From Planctomycetaceae bacterium (GTDB lineage: Bacteria; Planctomycetota; Phycisphaerae; Phycisphaerales; SM1A02): a stretch of 64,000 bases of DNA. The notes beneath the pieces are model-generated. The model did no database searches. It had not been told where the DNA came from and saw only the letters and a list, made by a program, of their open reading frames with translations. Of the stretch, positions 1 to 9,897 are shown in pieces. How positions within the stretch are numbered: the stretch's first letter is position 1; each line of letters opens with the position of its first letter. The position numbers and the translations under genes were made by a program. The stretch is from the NCBI GenBank assembly GCA_947490615.1, contig CANLHK010000002.1:124001-188000 (forward strand). The letters run 5' to 3'.

Positions 1-273
1 GGCCTCTGGGAACTCGAACTTGTGGAAGCGCATCACGAAGTCGATGGCATTTCCGCCTGCACCGCACGCGAAGCACTTGAAGAAGCTGTCCGCGCCGTAC
101 CCCGATTTGTGGGTGACGACGCTCATTGACGGACTCTTGTCGTCGTGGAAGGGGCAAATGCCCGCGTGCTCGCGACCCTTTGGGACAAGGCGAACGACCT
201 CTCCAACGATCGACAGTAAGTCGGTCGCCGCAAGGACGCGGTCGCGATCATCGTTGTGATGGGTGCCAGCCAC
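1..273 (-). CDS. dnaG: DNA primase DnaG, N-terminal zinc-binding part (truncated by window edge)
   Basis: Reverse-strand translation reads ...DRVLAATDLLSIVGEVVRLVPKGREHAGICPFHDDKSPSMSVV...FFKCFACGAGGNAIDFVMRFHKFEFPEA, the DnaG CHC2 zinc-finger signature; GTG start proposed at 273. Confidence 0.9.
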   Translation of the reverse strand, partial: MAGTHHNDDRDRVLAATDLLSIVGEVVRLVPKGREHAGICPFHDDKSPSMSVVTHKSGYGADSFFKCFACGAGGNAIDFVMRFHKFEFPEA

Positions 274-1023
274 TGGTTGGATCAATCAGATTGAAAGGTG
301 AGTCAGATGCGACTCGAAGTTTCGGAGGTCGTCGTGGGTTCGTTGTCGTTCAGGGGTGCATCAGTCGTTGGTTCTTCAGTCACGGGCCATCGGTTCAATC
401 GTCGTCGCTGCTCACACGAGCGCCCACGCGCGGCTCGCGCATGGCCGTTGCTCTGTTGACTCCTTCGATCGAAACAGATTCGTTCGCAGGCTCACTTCTC
501 AGTCCAGGATTGCCCGTCGCGACGGACAACTTCGCAGGCCATCCGCTCAGGTCTGTGGGCGGATTCGAATCTTCGGTTGGCACACTCGGTGAACCGCCAT
601 GCATCTCGGCACACCGCCGAGAACGCCCGCTTCGAAGGCACCCGAAGTTTCGAAGTGTCGAAGTGTCGAAGCGCGTAGGCGCTCGATCGATGAACAAAAA
701 CGCCATCGCTCGGCGCGGCGGTACAGCAAGATGTCTGGCGGCATCGGAGAGTTTGTCCTGCCCGACAGTGCGGGTCGTGGGACGGAGTGAGCAGCCGAGG
801 CAGACCATAGCCTGATTCGCGAAGCCGTCAACGAATCACCTAGTTTTTGCGGTCGAAATCGAGCGCTCACCAATGCGTGCACGAGGTGCATGCAGGGCTG
901 GAAGAGGCGTCTCGGACCATGGAGCGCCTCCAGCGTGTTTGGGGCACCACAGCGTCCGTCGTTTGCGACGGGTGATCTCATCACTCCAAAATGGCCAAGA
1001 TGTCTCGCGCGTGGGCGGCGTGA

Positions 1024-1302
1024 TCAGACAGGCTGACCGAGCTTCAGTCGGCGCGTGTAGGCGTACTTGCGCTTGATCGGCTTGACGACGAGCCCTTCGC
1101 GGATCGCACGCACCGATGCCTTCACACGGCGCGGCGCGCCGTCTTCGACGATGGTGACCGTCTGGAGGTTGGGCTTGAACGTGCGCTTCTTGCGCGAGGT
1201 CGTCTTGATGCCGACGCCGCCAAGGTACTTCGCCTTGCCGCGATACTTGCAGACCCAGCCTGAGGAAGTGGAAGCACCGGTGAAGTGGCAGACGCGTGGC
1301 AT
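1024..1302 (-). CDS. rpmB: 50S ribosomal protein L28
   Basis: 92 aa MPRVCHFTGASTSSG...KYLGGVGIKTTSRKKRTFKPNLQTV, L28-like. Confidence 0.9.
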   Translation of the reverse strand: MPRVCHFTGASTSSGWVCKYRGKAKYLGGVGIKTTSRKKRTFKPNLQTVTIVEDGAPRRVKASVRAIREGLVVKPIKRKYAYTRRLKLGQPV

Positions 1303-1373
1303 GGAGGAACTCGATTCAAAGCGCCCAACGGGGCGAGCCGCGCACTATAGCGAAGTGCCGATTCCTTGCAAGC

Positions 1374-1898
1374 CTACGGCAGGCGGTCGCTACGGAGCGG
1401 CAAACGTCGATCGAGGAGTCCAGCCGCGGAAAGGATGGCGGACAGCCCTGACGAGTCGGCGTCGCTGAAGCACGCCAACGCATGGCTGTCGAGGTCAAGG
1501 ACTCCCCAGGGTTTCGATGGGTTGGTCTTCCGATAAATGGGCACCACGATCTCGGAGCGGTCTCGGGGATCACAAGCGATGTAGCTAGGCCCAAGGAGCG
1601 CCGTGTCCTCGACAAGGCGAATTGCCTCTTCCTGGAATGCCTGACCGCACACCCCGTGAAGGCCGATCGGCGAACAGGCAGGTTTGTCGCGGCGGGCCGC
1701 AAGCTCGAGTTGCAAGGCGTCCTCGTTGGAAGCGAGATAGAAGCCGACCCAACTCAGACCGCGTGACGCCAAGGCATCCCACAGAAGATCGCAGAGCGGC
1801 GAGAGTCGCTCGTTCGCGTCGGCGTGGCGCTCCCGAATGGTGCGTGCAGCACCTTCGAGTTCGTCGTAGAGCTCAACATCACCACATCCACGGCGCAT
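1374..1898 (-). CDS. GAF domain protein, free methionine-(R)-sulfoxide reductase-like
   Basis: WVGFYL...GLHGVCGQAFQEEAIRLVEDT...SEIVVPIY...WGVLDLDSHALACFSDAD matches the fRMsr-type GAF pattern. Confidence 0.75.
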   Translation of the reverse strand: MRRGCGDVELYDELEGAARTIRERHADANERLSPLCDLLWDALASRGLSWVGFYLASNEDALQLELAARRDKPACSPIGLHGVCGQAFQEEAIRLVEDTALLGPSYIACDPRDRSEIVVPIYRKTNPSKPWGVLDLDSHALACFSDADSSGLSAILSAAGLLDRRLPLRSDRLP

Positions 1899-1945
1899 CG
1901 GTCACCAGTCCATTCACGAGCGGATTCAGACTTCGAGCCCTCGCG

Positions 1946-3418
1946 TCACGCAGATTCTTTCGCCTCGTGGCGAACGATCTGTGCGAGTGCGACGCGGCGT
2001 TCGATGGCGTCCGCCGTCAAGGTGTAGACGGCGTCGCGATTCTCAAGCTCAGGCAGGTGGTACATGTGCGGCACCATGATTTCATCGATCACGGCGCGCA
2101 GCGCGCGCGCGCCTGTGTCGCGCGAGAGGGCGCGATCGGCGATGAGCTCGAGTGCATCGCGGGAGAACTCAAGACGCGCGCCTTCAATCGAGAACATGTA
2201 CTGGTACTGACGCACGATGGCGTTCTTGGGCTCGGTGAGGATCGAGATCATCGCGTCGCGGTCAAGCGGCATGAGCGGTGTGATGATGGGAAGCCGGCCG
2301 ACGAGCTCGGGGATCATGCCGAACTCCAGCACATCCTGCGGAAGAACCTGCGCGAGCACTCGACGCATCGCGTCTTCCTTGCTCTGCGACTCGTGAATGT
2401 CGGCGCCGAAGCCGATGCGGCGCTTGCCGAGGCGCTTGCGGATGATGTCGTCGATTCCGACGAACGAACCACCGCAGATAAAGAGGATGTGCGTGGTGTC
2501 CATCTGGATGTACTGCTGCTCAGGATGCTTGCGACCTCCCTGCGGCGGCACATTGGCAATGGTTCCTTCGAGCATCTTCAGAAGCGACTGCTGCACGCCT
2601 TCGCCCGACACATCGCGAGTGATCGAGACATTCTGCGACGTCTTGCCGATCTTGTCGATCTCGTCGATGTAAATGATGCCGCGCTGCGCGTTCTCAAGGT
2701 CGTAGTCCGCGGCCTGCAGGAGCTTCAGCAGCAAGTTCTCGACATCCTCGCCGACATAGCCCGCTTCGGTGAGCGTCGTGGCGTCGCCGATGGCAAACGG
2801 AACATTGAGAATGCGCGCGAGAGTCTTGGCGAGCAGCGTCTTGCCGGTTCCTGTCGGACCGATGAGCATGACATTGCTCTTGTCGAGTTCGATCGAATTG
2901 TCTTCGCCCTCGACGACGCTGAGGCGCTTGTAGTGGTTGTGCACCGCGACCGCGAGCGCGCGCTTGGCGCTGTCTTGGCCGATGACATACTGGTCGAGGA
3001 ATTCTTTGATCTGTCGTGGTGCGGGGATCGTTGCAAAGAGTGGACGCGCCGAAGCAACCCGGCGCTTCTCTTGCTTGAAGATGTTTTGGCAGAGGTCCGT
3101 GCAGTTCGCGCAGATGTAGACTTCGCCTGGGCCTTCAACCATCGCGCCAACCTCACGGGAGGTCTTGCCGCAGAAGGAACAGGTGGTCATCTTCTTGCCG
3201 CGGAATCCGCCGTCGCCGCCGCTTCCACCGCTGCCACCACTGCCGCCAGCGCCACCGCCGCCCGCACCAAAGTCGCTCGAGTCACCACGGCCAGGTCCGC
3301 CTGGCCCGCCAGGCCCACGCCGAACGGGTCCACTGGCGTTGATGATGTCGCCCGCGGGCCCGTCGAGGACGGTGTCTGCGGGGACTTGAGGCGTGGCTTT
3401 GCGGTTCGGATTCTTCAT
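1946..3418 (-). CDS. clpX: ATP-dependent Clp protease ATP-binding subunit ClpX with Gly-rich N-terminal extension
   Basis: C4 zinc finger [31 protein letters not shown], Walker [16 protein letters not shown], Walker [11 protein letters not shown]. Confidence 0.95.
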   Translation of the reverse strand: MKNPNRKATPQVPADTVLDGPAGDIINASGPVRRGPGGPGGPGRGDSSDFGAGGGGAGGSGGSGGSGGDGGFRGKKMTTCSFCGKTSREVGAMVEGPGEVYICANCTDLCQNIFKQEKRRVASARPLFATIPAPRQIKEFLDQYVIGQDSAKRALAVAVHNHYKRLSVVEGEDNSIELDKSNVMLIGPTGTGKTLLAKTLARILNVPFAIGDATTLTEAGYVGEDVENLLLKLLQAADYDLENAQRGIIYIDEIDKIGKTSQNVSITRDVSGEGVQQSLLKMLEGTIANVPPQGGRKHPEQQYIQMDTTHILFICGGSFVGIDDIIRKRLGKRRIGFGADIHESQSKEDAMRRVLAQVLPQDVLEFGMIPELVGRLPIITPLMPLDRDAMISILTEPKNAIVRQYQYMFSIEGARLEFSRDALELIADRALSRDTGARALRAVIDEIMVPHMYHLPELENRDAVYTLTADAIERRVALAQIVRHEAKESA

Positions 3419-3517
3419 AGATTCTGCGCCGAAGAGGGCATCGTTCGAAGTGGAGGGACTCTATCGCCAGATCGGCGTGAGGCGCTCCAGACAACATTGG
3501 AGCGCGCGATTTGGCCG

Positions 3518-4159
3518 TCAGTCGAGTTGAGAAGGGCGTTTGGGAGGGTTGGGGATCCGAGTCCCATTCGCTGCATCCGGCGGAGTTTGTCCCAGTGCAG
3601 AGGGGCGAACAGGAGTGGCTGGGGTAGTCGCCTGAGTTGCGGCGGCAGCAGTGGTTGGAGCTGATGAATCGCCCCGCTGAGCCGATCGTTTCGGGGAGAG
3701 AGTGGGGGTTTTTGCTGGCGGCGTCGATGGTTGGACGGGCGGAACACTTCCCCCAGTCGCGTTGAGCATGGCCGCGCGCGCACGCTCAAACTCCTCGTCG
3801 GACATCTTCCCCTCACGGCGAAGCTGGCGAAGCGATTCGAGGGTAAATGCGCCGCCGTTCGACGGCCCTTCCCGCATCCACGCGCGAATGCGCACGATCG
3901 CGAACCAACCGGTCACCGCCACGACGATCAAGCCAAGGAGTGGCAGGCTGACATGCTTGAACAGGCTTGCGGGGTCCACCTGTCCAATGCTCGACACCAA
4001 CGCAAGCGCATCGTCGGCGCGCGTCTCGAGCGGGTGAAGCGGTGCGGTGTTCAACGACTGCATCGATGCCTCAGACTCATTGCGACGTGCGCGGACGCCG
4101 CCCACGGACTCCTGCAACGAAGCCCGAAGGGACGCGGGTGCGGTTCCTTCGGGCCTCAT
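3518..4159 (-). CDS. Hypothetical membrane protein with SHOCT-like short segment
   Basis: One hydrophobic segment (LLGLIVVAVTGWFAIV) followed by LRQLRREGKMSDEEFERARAAML; start uncertain. Confidence 0.6.
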   Translation of the reverse strand: MRPEGTAPASLRASLQESVGGVRARRNESEASMQSLNTAPLHPLETRADDALALVSSIGQVDPASLFKHVSLPLLGLIVVAVTGWFAIVRIRAWMREGPSNGGAFTLESLRQLRREGKMSDEEFERARAAMLNATGGSVPPVQPSTPPAKTPTLSPKRSAQRGDSSAPTTAAAATQATTPATPVRPSALGQTPPDAANGTRIPNPPKRPSQLD

Positions 4160-4196
4160 GTTCCTGCCGATCGATGACCTTCATCATCAAACTGGT

Positions 4197-5585
4197 TTAG
4201 TCCTTCGCGCGCGCCTCAACGAGCTTGTTCCACTCTTCGGCGGGGACATCGGAGGCCTTGGCTTGGCTCAGAATGCGGTCGCTCACCTTGGCGTCGCGGA
4301 TGACGGTGAGAACTTCGGACATGCGACCAGCCTTTTCAATCTGCTGGCGCATCTGCTCGGGACGCATGTTTTGCTGCGTCGCCATGAAGGAGATGCGTCC
4401 GTTCACTTCTTGCTCGGTCACTTGCACGCCGAAGTGCTCGGCAAGGCGCGACATGATGAAGAAGATCTTGAGGCGGTCCTTGGCTGACTTCTCGCTCTTG
4501 GAGCGGAGCTCGGCGAGACGATTCTCGACGGCCGCAGCCTCGAGCCCGCGCGAGAGGAGTTCCATGCGCTGCTGCTCAAGCGTGCGCGCGACCTGTTCTT
4601 CGCTGAGCTTCGAGGGAAGGGGAAAGTCGATGGCTGCCAGCAGTTGTTCTGCGACTTGCTCGCGCATCGCGGTGCGTTGTTCGCCATCGCGGCGTTGCTC
4701 GAGCGCGTCACGCACCTGCTCCTTGAAGAGCTCTTCCGTCTCGACGCTGAACATGTCCGCGAGCTCCTTGGTCGAGCGCGGCGTGATCCGCTCTGCCTCG
4801 CCAATGGTGTAGGTCACGGTGATGTTCTTCCCGCGAAGTTCTTCGCGCTCGTGCCCGTCAGCGCCCTTGGTCGACACCGTGACAGTGTCGCCAGTCTTCT
4901 TGCCGAGGAGCGACTTGTCGAGGCCTTCGATCAGGAGTCCAAGGAGCGCGCCCTTGCCTTCATCTTCCTTGGCGGGCACGACGCAGAGCGCTTTGTCGGT
5001 TTCAAAGTAGACGCCCTCGCGGCCCTCGACGACCACCACGGCCTTGCCGAGCATGCGATCGAGATGCTCGAACGGTCCTTCGGTGCGCGTGGGGGTGCCC
5101 CAGCGGTAGCTCTGACGGAGAATTTCGCCATCGATGTGCTCTGCGCCGACCTCGATGATCGGCTTCCTGACTTCGAAATTTCCGAACTCCGGAATGCTGA
5201 AATCAGGCGCGACTTCGATCTCGACGGCGAACTTGAAGGGCTTGCCGCGGACGAGCTCGGGCATGGCGTCACCGTCGACGGGACGCGGCTCGCTGATCGG
5301 GCGAAGGTTGTGGTCCTCGATCGCGCGCGAGTACGCCTCAGAGATGAGTTGGCCGCGGGTCTCGTTGAGGAGTGCATCCCCGACGCGCTTCTCGACAAGC
5401 GCGCGCGGAGCCTTGCCCTTGCGGAAGCCAGGGAAGTTCGCGGTGCTCATGAAGGCGGACAATGCGTGCTCAAGGCGCTGGTCAATCGTCTTGGCGGGAA
5501 CACTCAGCGCGATGCGCTTGGTGCAGGGTGCGGATTCGGTGATCGAGATCTCGACGTCGAGCTTGGTTTCGGTCGCAGTGGACAT
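4197..5585 (-). CDS. tig: Trigger factor (ribosome-associated peptidyl-prolyl isomerase)
   Basis: 462 aa with NFPGFRKGKAPRALVEKRVGDALLNE N-terminal signature and a PPIase-like middle domain. Confidence 0.93.
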   Translation of the reverse strand: MSTATETKLDVEISITESAPCTKRIALSVPAKTIDQRLEHALSAFMSTANFPGFRKGKAPRALVEKRVGDALLNETRGQLISEAYSRAIEDHNLRPISEPRPVDGDAMPELVRGKPFKFAVEIEVAPDFSIPEFGNFEVRKPIIEVGAEHIDGEILRQSYRWGTPTRTEGPFEHLDRMLGKAVVVVEGREGVYFETDKALCVVPAKEDEGKGALLGLLIEGLDKSLLGKKTGDTVTVSTKGADGHEREELRGKNITVTYTIGEAERITPRSTKELADMFSVETEELFKEQVRDALEQRRDGEQRTAMREQVAEQLLAAIDFPLPSKLSEEQVARTLEQQRMELLSRGLEAAAVENRLAELRSKSEKSAKDRLKIFFIMSRLAEHFGVQVTEQEVNGRISFMATQQNMRPEQMRQQIEKAGRMSEVLTVIRDAKVSDRILSQAKASDVPAEEWNKLVEARAKD

Positions 5586-5730
5586 GATGGTGTAGTTCCG
5601 ACAGAGGCCCCGTTTTGGGGAAGCGGCGAGTATACAGCAGGTCGCCGTGGTGACGATTGCCTGTTTCGCTGCGCGCGGGAAAGCGTGTCAGCGCTGTGAG
5701 GCGCGCGGCAAGAGCCCGCAGCGAATGCGG

Positions 5731-7905
5731 TCAGTTCTTGGTCGAGAAGAGCAGTTCCGCGTAGGTCGGCAACGGATAGAGATCCGCAGGCATGACCTTC
5801 TCAAGGCCGTCGCAAAGCTTTCGCACTTCGAGCATCGCGGGAACGAGAGCGTCGCGGTAGTGGCGAGCCTCCTTCTCAGGATCTCCATGGAAGGCTTCGG
5901 ACTTCTCGAGCTTCGCGACTGCCGTGCGCAGCGCTTCAGTTTGGCTGACGACTTCGCGCAGTTGCGCGCTCGTCCCTGGGCACTCGATGTCGCAGGCTTG
6001 CGTCGCGCCGACGATGTCCGCGAGCTCCGCTTGGAAGCGAAGCGCGCAAGGAAGGATCGCGGTGCGAACCATCGACTGGAGCGTGCGGCTCTCGATGCGC
6101 AGCAACTTGATGTACTGCTCGATCATCACGCCGTAGCGTGCTTCGAGCTCGCGCTTACTCAGCACGCCGTACTTGGCGAAGAGGTCCGTCGCACGCTTGG
6201 TACCGAAGCAGGCGATGGCGTCCGCGGTGGAAGTGTGGTTCGGGAGTCCGCGCTTCTTCGCTTCGTCGTGCCAAGCTTTCGAATAGCCATCTCCGTCAAA
6301 GCAGACGCGACGGTGCTCCTTGAGGACATCCTTGAGAAGGCTCTTGACCGCGGTCTCGAGCTTGGTTGCTGACGGGTTCTTGCCCGCGCGCTTCTCGAGC
6401 TGCGTGGCCATGAAGTCGAGGCTCTCCGCGATCATGGTGTTGAGCACGGTGTTTGGCCAAGCGACCGATGCGCTTGAGCCCACGGCGCGGAACTCGAACT
6501 TGTTGCCCGTGAAGGCGAACGGCGAAGTTCGGTTGCGATCGCTGGTGTGACGCGGAATCTGTGGAAGCGTCGTCGCGCCGAGTTCGAGCGCGCCGCCCTT
6601 CATCGTCTTCTTGGGGTTGCCCGACTCGAGTTGATCGAGGATGTCGGTGAGCATGTCGCCGAGGAAGATCGACATGATCGCTGGCGGAGCTTCGTTGGCG
6701 CCAAGTCGATGATCGTTGGCAGCGCTGGCGATGGAGCCACGAAGGAACTCAGCATGCAGATCGACCGCGCGAATGATCGCGCAGAGGATGGTGAGGAACT
6801 GCATGTTGGTGTGGGTATCGTCGCGCGGATCGAGCAGGTTGACGCCCGTGTCGGTCGCGATCGACCAGTTGTCGTGCTTGCCGGATCCGTTCACTCCCGC
6901 GAAGGGTTTTTCGTGGAGTAAGCAGGAGAAACCGTGGAGTTCCGCGGTCTCGCGAAGCACACTCATGGTGATCATCTGGTGATCGACCGCGACATTCGCG
7001 TTCTCGAATGTTGGCGCGAGCTCGAACTGTCCAGGCGCGACTTCGTTGTGTCGCGTCTTGACGGGGACGCCAAGCTCAAAGAGTCGCTGCTCGACATCGG
7101 CCATGAAAGCGATGACGCGCTGTGGGATGGCGCCGAAGTAGTGATCCTCGAGCTGCTGTCCCTTCGGGGCGGGCGCGCCGATGAGCGTGCGTCCGCAAAT
7201 CGAAAGATCGGGGCGCTCCGCGGCGAGTTCGCTGTCAACGAGGAAGTACTCCTGCTCCACTCCGAGCGTGGTGATCACATTCACGCCTTGATCGGCGCCG
7301 AAGATCTTCAGGATGCGCATGGCATGCTTGGCGACCGCTTGGATCGATCGAAGCAGCGGCGTCTTCTTGTCGAGCGCTTCTCCGGTGTAGCTCACGAAGA
7401 CGGTTGGAACGCAGAGTGTGGTCTGTCCACCAGAACGGTAGAGGAACGCAGGGCTCGTGGCGTCCCATGCGGTGTAGCCGCGGGCCTCGTAGGTGTCGCG
7501 AATTCCACCGTGAGGGAAGCTCGACGCATCGGGCTCGCCTTGGATCAGTTGTGATCCGCTGAACTTCTCAATCGCGCCGCCGTCTGAGGTCGTCGAGAGG
7601 AAGGCGTCGTGCTTCTCCGCGGTTGTCCCTGTGAGTGGTTGGAACCAGTGGCAGTAGTGGGTCGCGCCATGCTCGAGCGCCCAGTCCTTCATCGCCGCGG
7701 CGATGGTGTTGGCGATCGCAGGATCGAGCGGCGATCCGTTGCGGATCGTGCGCTGCAGATTCATGAAGACTTCTGGCGGAAGTCGCTTGAGCATCACATC
7801 GCCAGCGAACACGAGAGAGCCAAAGATGTCGGAAGCGCGGTTGGGCATCAGCGTGTCCTGGGTCTGCAAATCAACAGCGGAGCGGTGGGGATTGCCGGAG
7901 TACAT
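5731..7905 (-). CDS. glnN: Glutamine synthetase type III
   Basis: 724 aa; [75 protein letters not shown]. Confidence 0.95.
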   Translation of the reverse strand: MYSGNPHRSAVDLQTQDTLMPNRASDIFGSLVFAGDVMLKRLPPEVFMNLQRTIRNGSPLDPAIANTIAAAMKDWALEHGATHYCHWFQPLTGTTAEKHDAFLSTTSDGGAIEKFSGSQLIQGEPDASSFPHGGIRDTYEARGYTAWDATSPAFLYRSGGQTTLCVPTVFVSYTGEALDKKTPLLRSIQAVAKHAMRILKIFGADQGVNVITTLGVEQEYFLVDSELAAERPDLSICGRTLIGAPAPKGQQLEDHYFGAIPQRVIAFMADVEQRLFELGVPVKTRHNEVAPGQFELAPTFENANVAVDHQMITMSVLRETAELHGFSCLLHEKPFAGVNGSGKHDNWSIATDTGVNLLDPRDDTHTNMQFLTILCAIIRAVDLHAEFLRGSIASAANDHRLGANEAPPAIMSIFLGDMLTDILDQLESGNPKKTMKGGALELGATTLPQIPRHTSDRNRTSPFAFTGNKFEFRAVGSSASVAWPNTVLNTMIAESLDFMATQLEKRAGKNPSATKLETAVKSLLKDVLKEHRRVCFDGDGYSKAWHDEAKKRGLPNHTSTADAIACFGTKRATDLFAKYGVLSKRELEARYGVMIEQYIKLLRIESRTLQSMVRTAILPCALRFQAELADIVGATQACDIECPGTSAQLREVVSQTEALRTAVAKLEKSEAFHGDPEKEARHYRDALVPAMLEVRKLCDGLEKVMPADLYPLPTYAELLFSTKN

Positions 7906-8022
7906 GGGGGGATCGCAGAAGCGAGGCGAAGGGTCCTGAGGGCGCCCTCAGGAAGGGGGAGAGTATGGGATGGGTTCGCCATCACCGCAAGGGCTTCTTT
8001 CGCGGTGTTTTGCGAACTAGGC

Positions 8023-9234
8023 TCACGGAGCAGGTGAGCGAGGGCTCTGCGGTTTCTTGCCGCGGCGGCGCGTCAGGAGCATCGCCATGGTGGTCTGCGC
8101 TCGAGCCAGCATCTGCGCGTGAGCAGCGTTGGCGCTCGCGCGCGCCTTGCGGCGTTTGAGTGGATCGCCGATCCATCCCTTGTGCCAGAAGAACGCGAGC
8201 AGTCCAAGGGCACAAAGCAGCATGAGACCGAGCGCGTAGGGGTAGCCATACTTCCACCGAAGCTCAGGCATCGCCAACGGACCCATGTCCTCGAAGTTCA
8301 TCCCGTAGATGCCCGCGATCAGCGTGAGCGGCATGAAGATCACGCTGATGACCGTCAAGACGCGCACGATCTCGTTCAGTCGGTTGCTCGCGGCGTTGAG
8401 GTAGAGGTCGAGCAGATGTTGGGCACTGTCCTTCTGAAACGCGACGACATCGAGGAGAGCGCCTGTTTCATCCTGCAATTCACGCAGCGCGGCGAGGCGC
8501 GACAGTGTGTCGGCGTCGGATTGCTCGCGCAGCGCGATGGACGCTTGGAGATTCGCCAACGCTTCGTGAAGCGGCGCGAGGCCTTGGCGCAGAAAGAGCA
8601 GATGGCGGCGGTGCTCGTGGATGCGATCAAGCATCGAGGCATCGGGTCGGCGAACCAGCGCGCGCTCGAAGCGCTCGAGGCTCTCGTTGTACTGCTCAAG
8701 GAGCGGACGGTAGCCCTCGCAGATCGAACGACCGAGGAGGAGAAACAACATGTTCTGGTCGGCGCGCAGGAGGTGAGCGCTCTGCGAACGGAGTCTCGCC
8801 CTCACGCTTCCAAAGGTGTCACCGCCGACTTTCTCCTGCACCGTGATGAGCAGTTTCGGGGCGATGAGGAAGTCGATGAACTCAACGAGGCCGTCAGGAG
8901 TGTGACTGCGCATCGTGACGATGGTGATCTCACCGAAGTCGTCGGCACCGGGGCGTTGGACACCCTCGATCAAGGTGTCGCAGGCGAGCGGCGTCAACGC
9001 GATGATGCTCTCAAGTTGTATCGCGCACTCGGCGGCCGTGACCCCTTCGATATCGATCCACGCGAAGCGGTACTGCGACAGCGCGGCTGTCGCTTCTCGC
9101 AGCGTGAGGTAGCAGCGGGATTCGATGGAGTTGGCGGTCCATCCGAACACTTCGATTCGGGTTCCGCTCGACGACGAGATCTCGGCCATGCCTGCAAATC
9201 TAACGAGTTGTGCGGGAGCCTGCGATGCACGCAT
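8023..9234 (-). CDS. CorA-family divalent cation transporter
   Basis: YGMNFEDMG (GMN motif) between two C-terminal TM segments; CorA-type coiled-coil region. Confidence 0.9.
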   Translation of the reverse strand: MRASQAPAQLVRFAGMAEISSSSGTRIEVFGWTANSIESRCYLTLREATAALSQYRFAWIDIEGVTAAECAIQLESIIALTPLACDTLIEGVQRPGADDFGEITIVTMRSHTPDGLVEFIDFLIAPKLLITVQEKVGGDTFGSVRARLRSQSAHLLRADQNMLFLLLGRSICEGYRPLLEQYNESLERFERALVRRPDASMLDRIHEHRRHLLFLRQGLAPLHEALANLQASIALREQSDADTLSRLAALRELQDETGALLDVVAFQKDSAQHLLDLYLNAASNRLNEIVRVLTVISVIFMPLTLIAGIYGMNFEDMGPLAMPELRWKYGYPYALGLMLLCALGLLAFFWHKGWIGDPLKRRKARASANAAHAQMLARAQTTMAMLLTRRRGKKPQSPRSPAP

Positions 9235-9252
9235 GCTGTGTCGCGGCGGTGC

Positions 9253-9774
9253 TTAGTCCCGACGAGTGCCGTTGTCGGCATCGATGTCGATCCATTCGGC
9301 TTCGCCCGATGCGGGATCGAGAAGCATCACCGTTCGGCGCGCCGCGCGATGAAGGGCACCTGGATTGAGCAAGCGAGTGCCACGAATGCAGTCGTCGCGG
9401 ATCTCGTGGGTGTGGCCGTGCAAGAGGAAGTCCAAGTTCGATGCAAAGAGCCTGTCGAGCTCGCTCTCGAGATGCCCGTGGGTCAGGCCAATGCGTTTGG
9501 ACTTCACTTCGATGACCGCGCCGGGGTGCACGACATGGAGTCCGAGGATCTCCGCGTAGCGCGCCATGCTTCGCTCATCATCGCAGTTCCCGAAGACCAC
9601 CGTTGCTTCGATGCCAACCAGCAGATCAAGGATCGCTTCATTGCCGACATCGCCGAGATGGATGATGCGCGACGCGCCGCGGGCGAGCAACAACTCGATG
9701 GCCTTTCGCGTGCATGGCGTGCGCCCATGGGTATCCGAGATGATTCCAAGTCGATCTGGCATCGCAGTCGTCAC
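9253..9774 (-). CDS. YfcE/MJ0936-type metallophosphoesterase
   Basis: LGIISDTHGR...IHLGDVGNEA...VFGNCD...LTHGH...LLHGHTHEI...NPGAL metallophosphoesterase motifs. Confidence 0.9.
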   Translation of the reverse strand: MTTAMPDRLGIISDTHGRTPCTRKAIELLLARGASRIIHLGDVGNEAILDLLVGIEATVVFGNCDDERSMARYAEILGLHVVHPGAVIEVKSKRIGLTHGHLESELDRLFASNLDFLLHGHTHEIRDDCIRGTRLLNPGALHRAARRTVMLLDPASGEAEWIDIDADNGTRRD

Positions 9775-9897
9775 CGTTGACTGTGACAGGCGGAAGGGTC
9801 ATGTCAATGCCTTTCTCGGGAAACCGCGGGTTTCCGCTTCGGATACCCTGTTCGATTCTCCGTGCGACGACGGGTGCGCGGAAGAGTCGAGCATGCC

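Noticed and set aside
1622-3664. 680-aa + strand ORF
   Set aside because: Antisense of clpX and neighbours; composition typical of a shadow ORF.
8119-9780. 553-aa + strand ORF
   Set aside because: Antisense of corA and the metallophosphoesterase gene, both of which have clear motifs.
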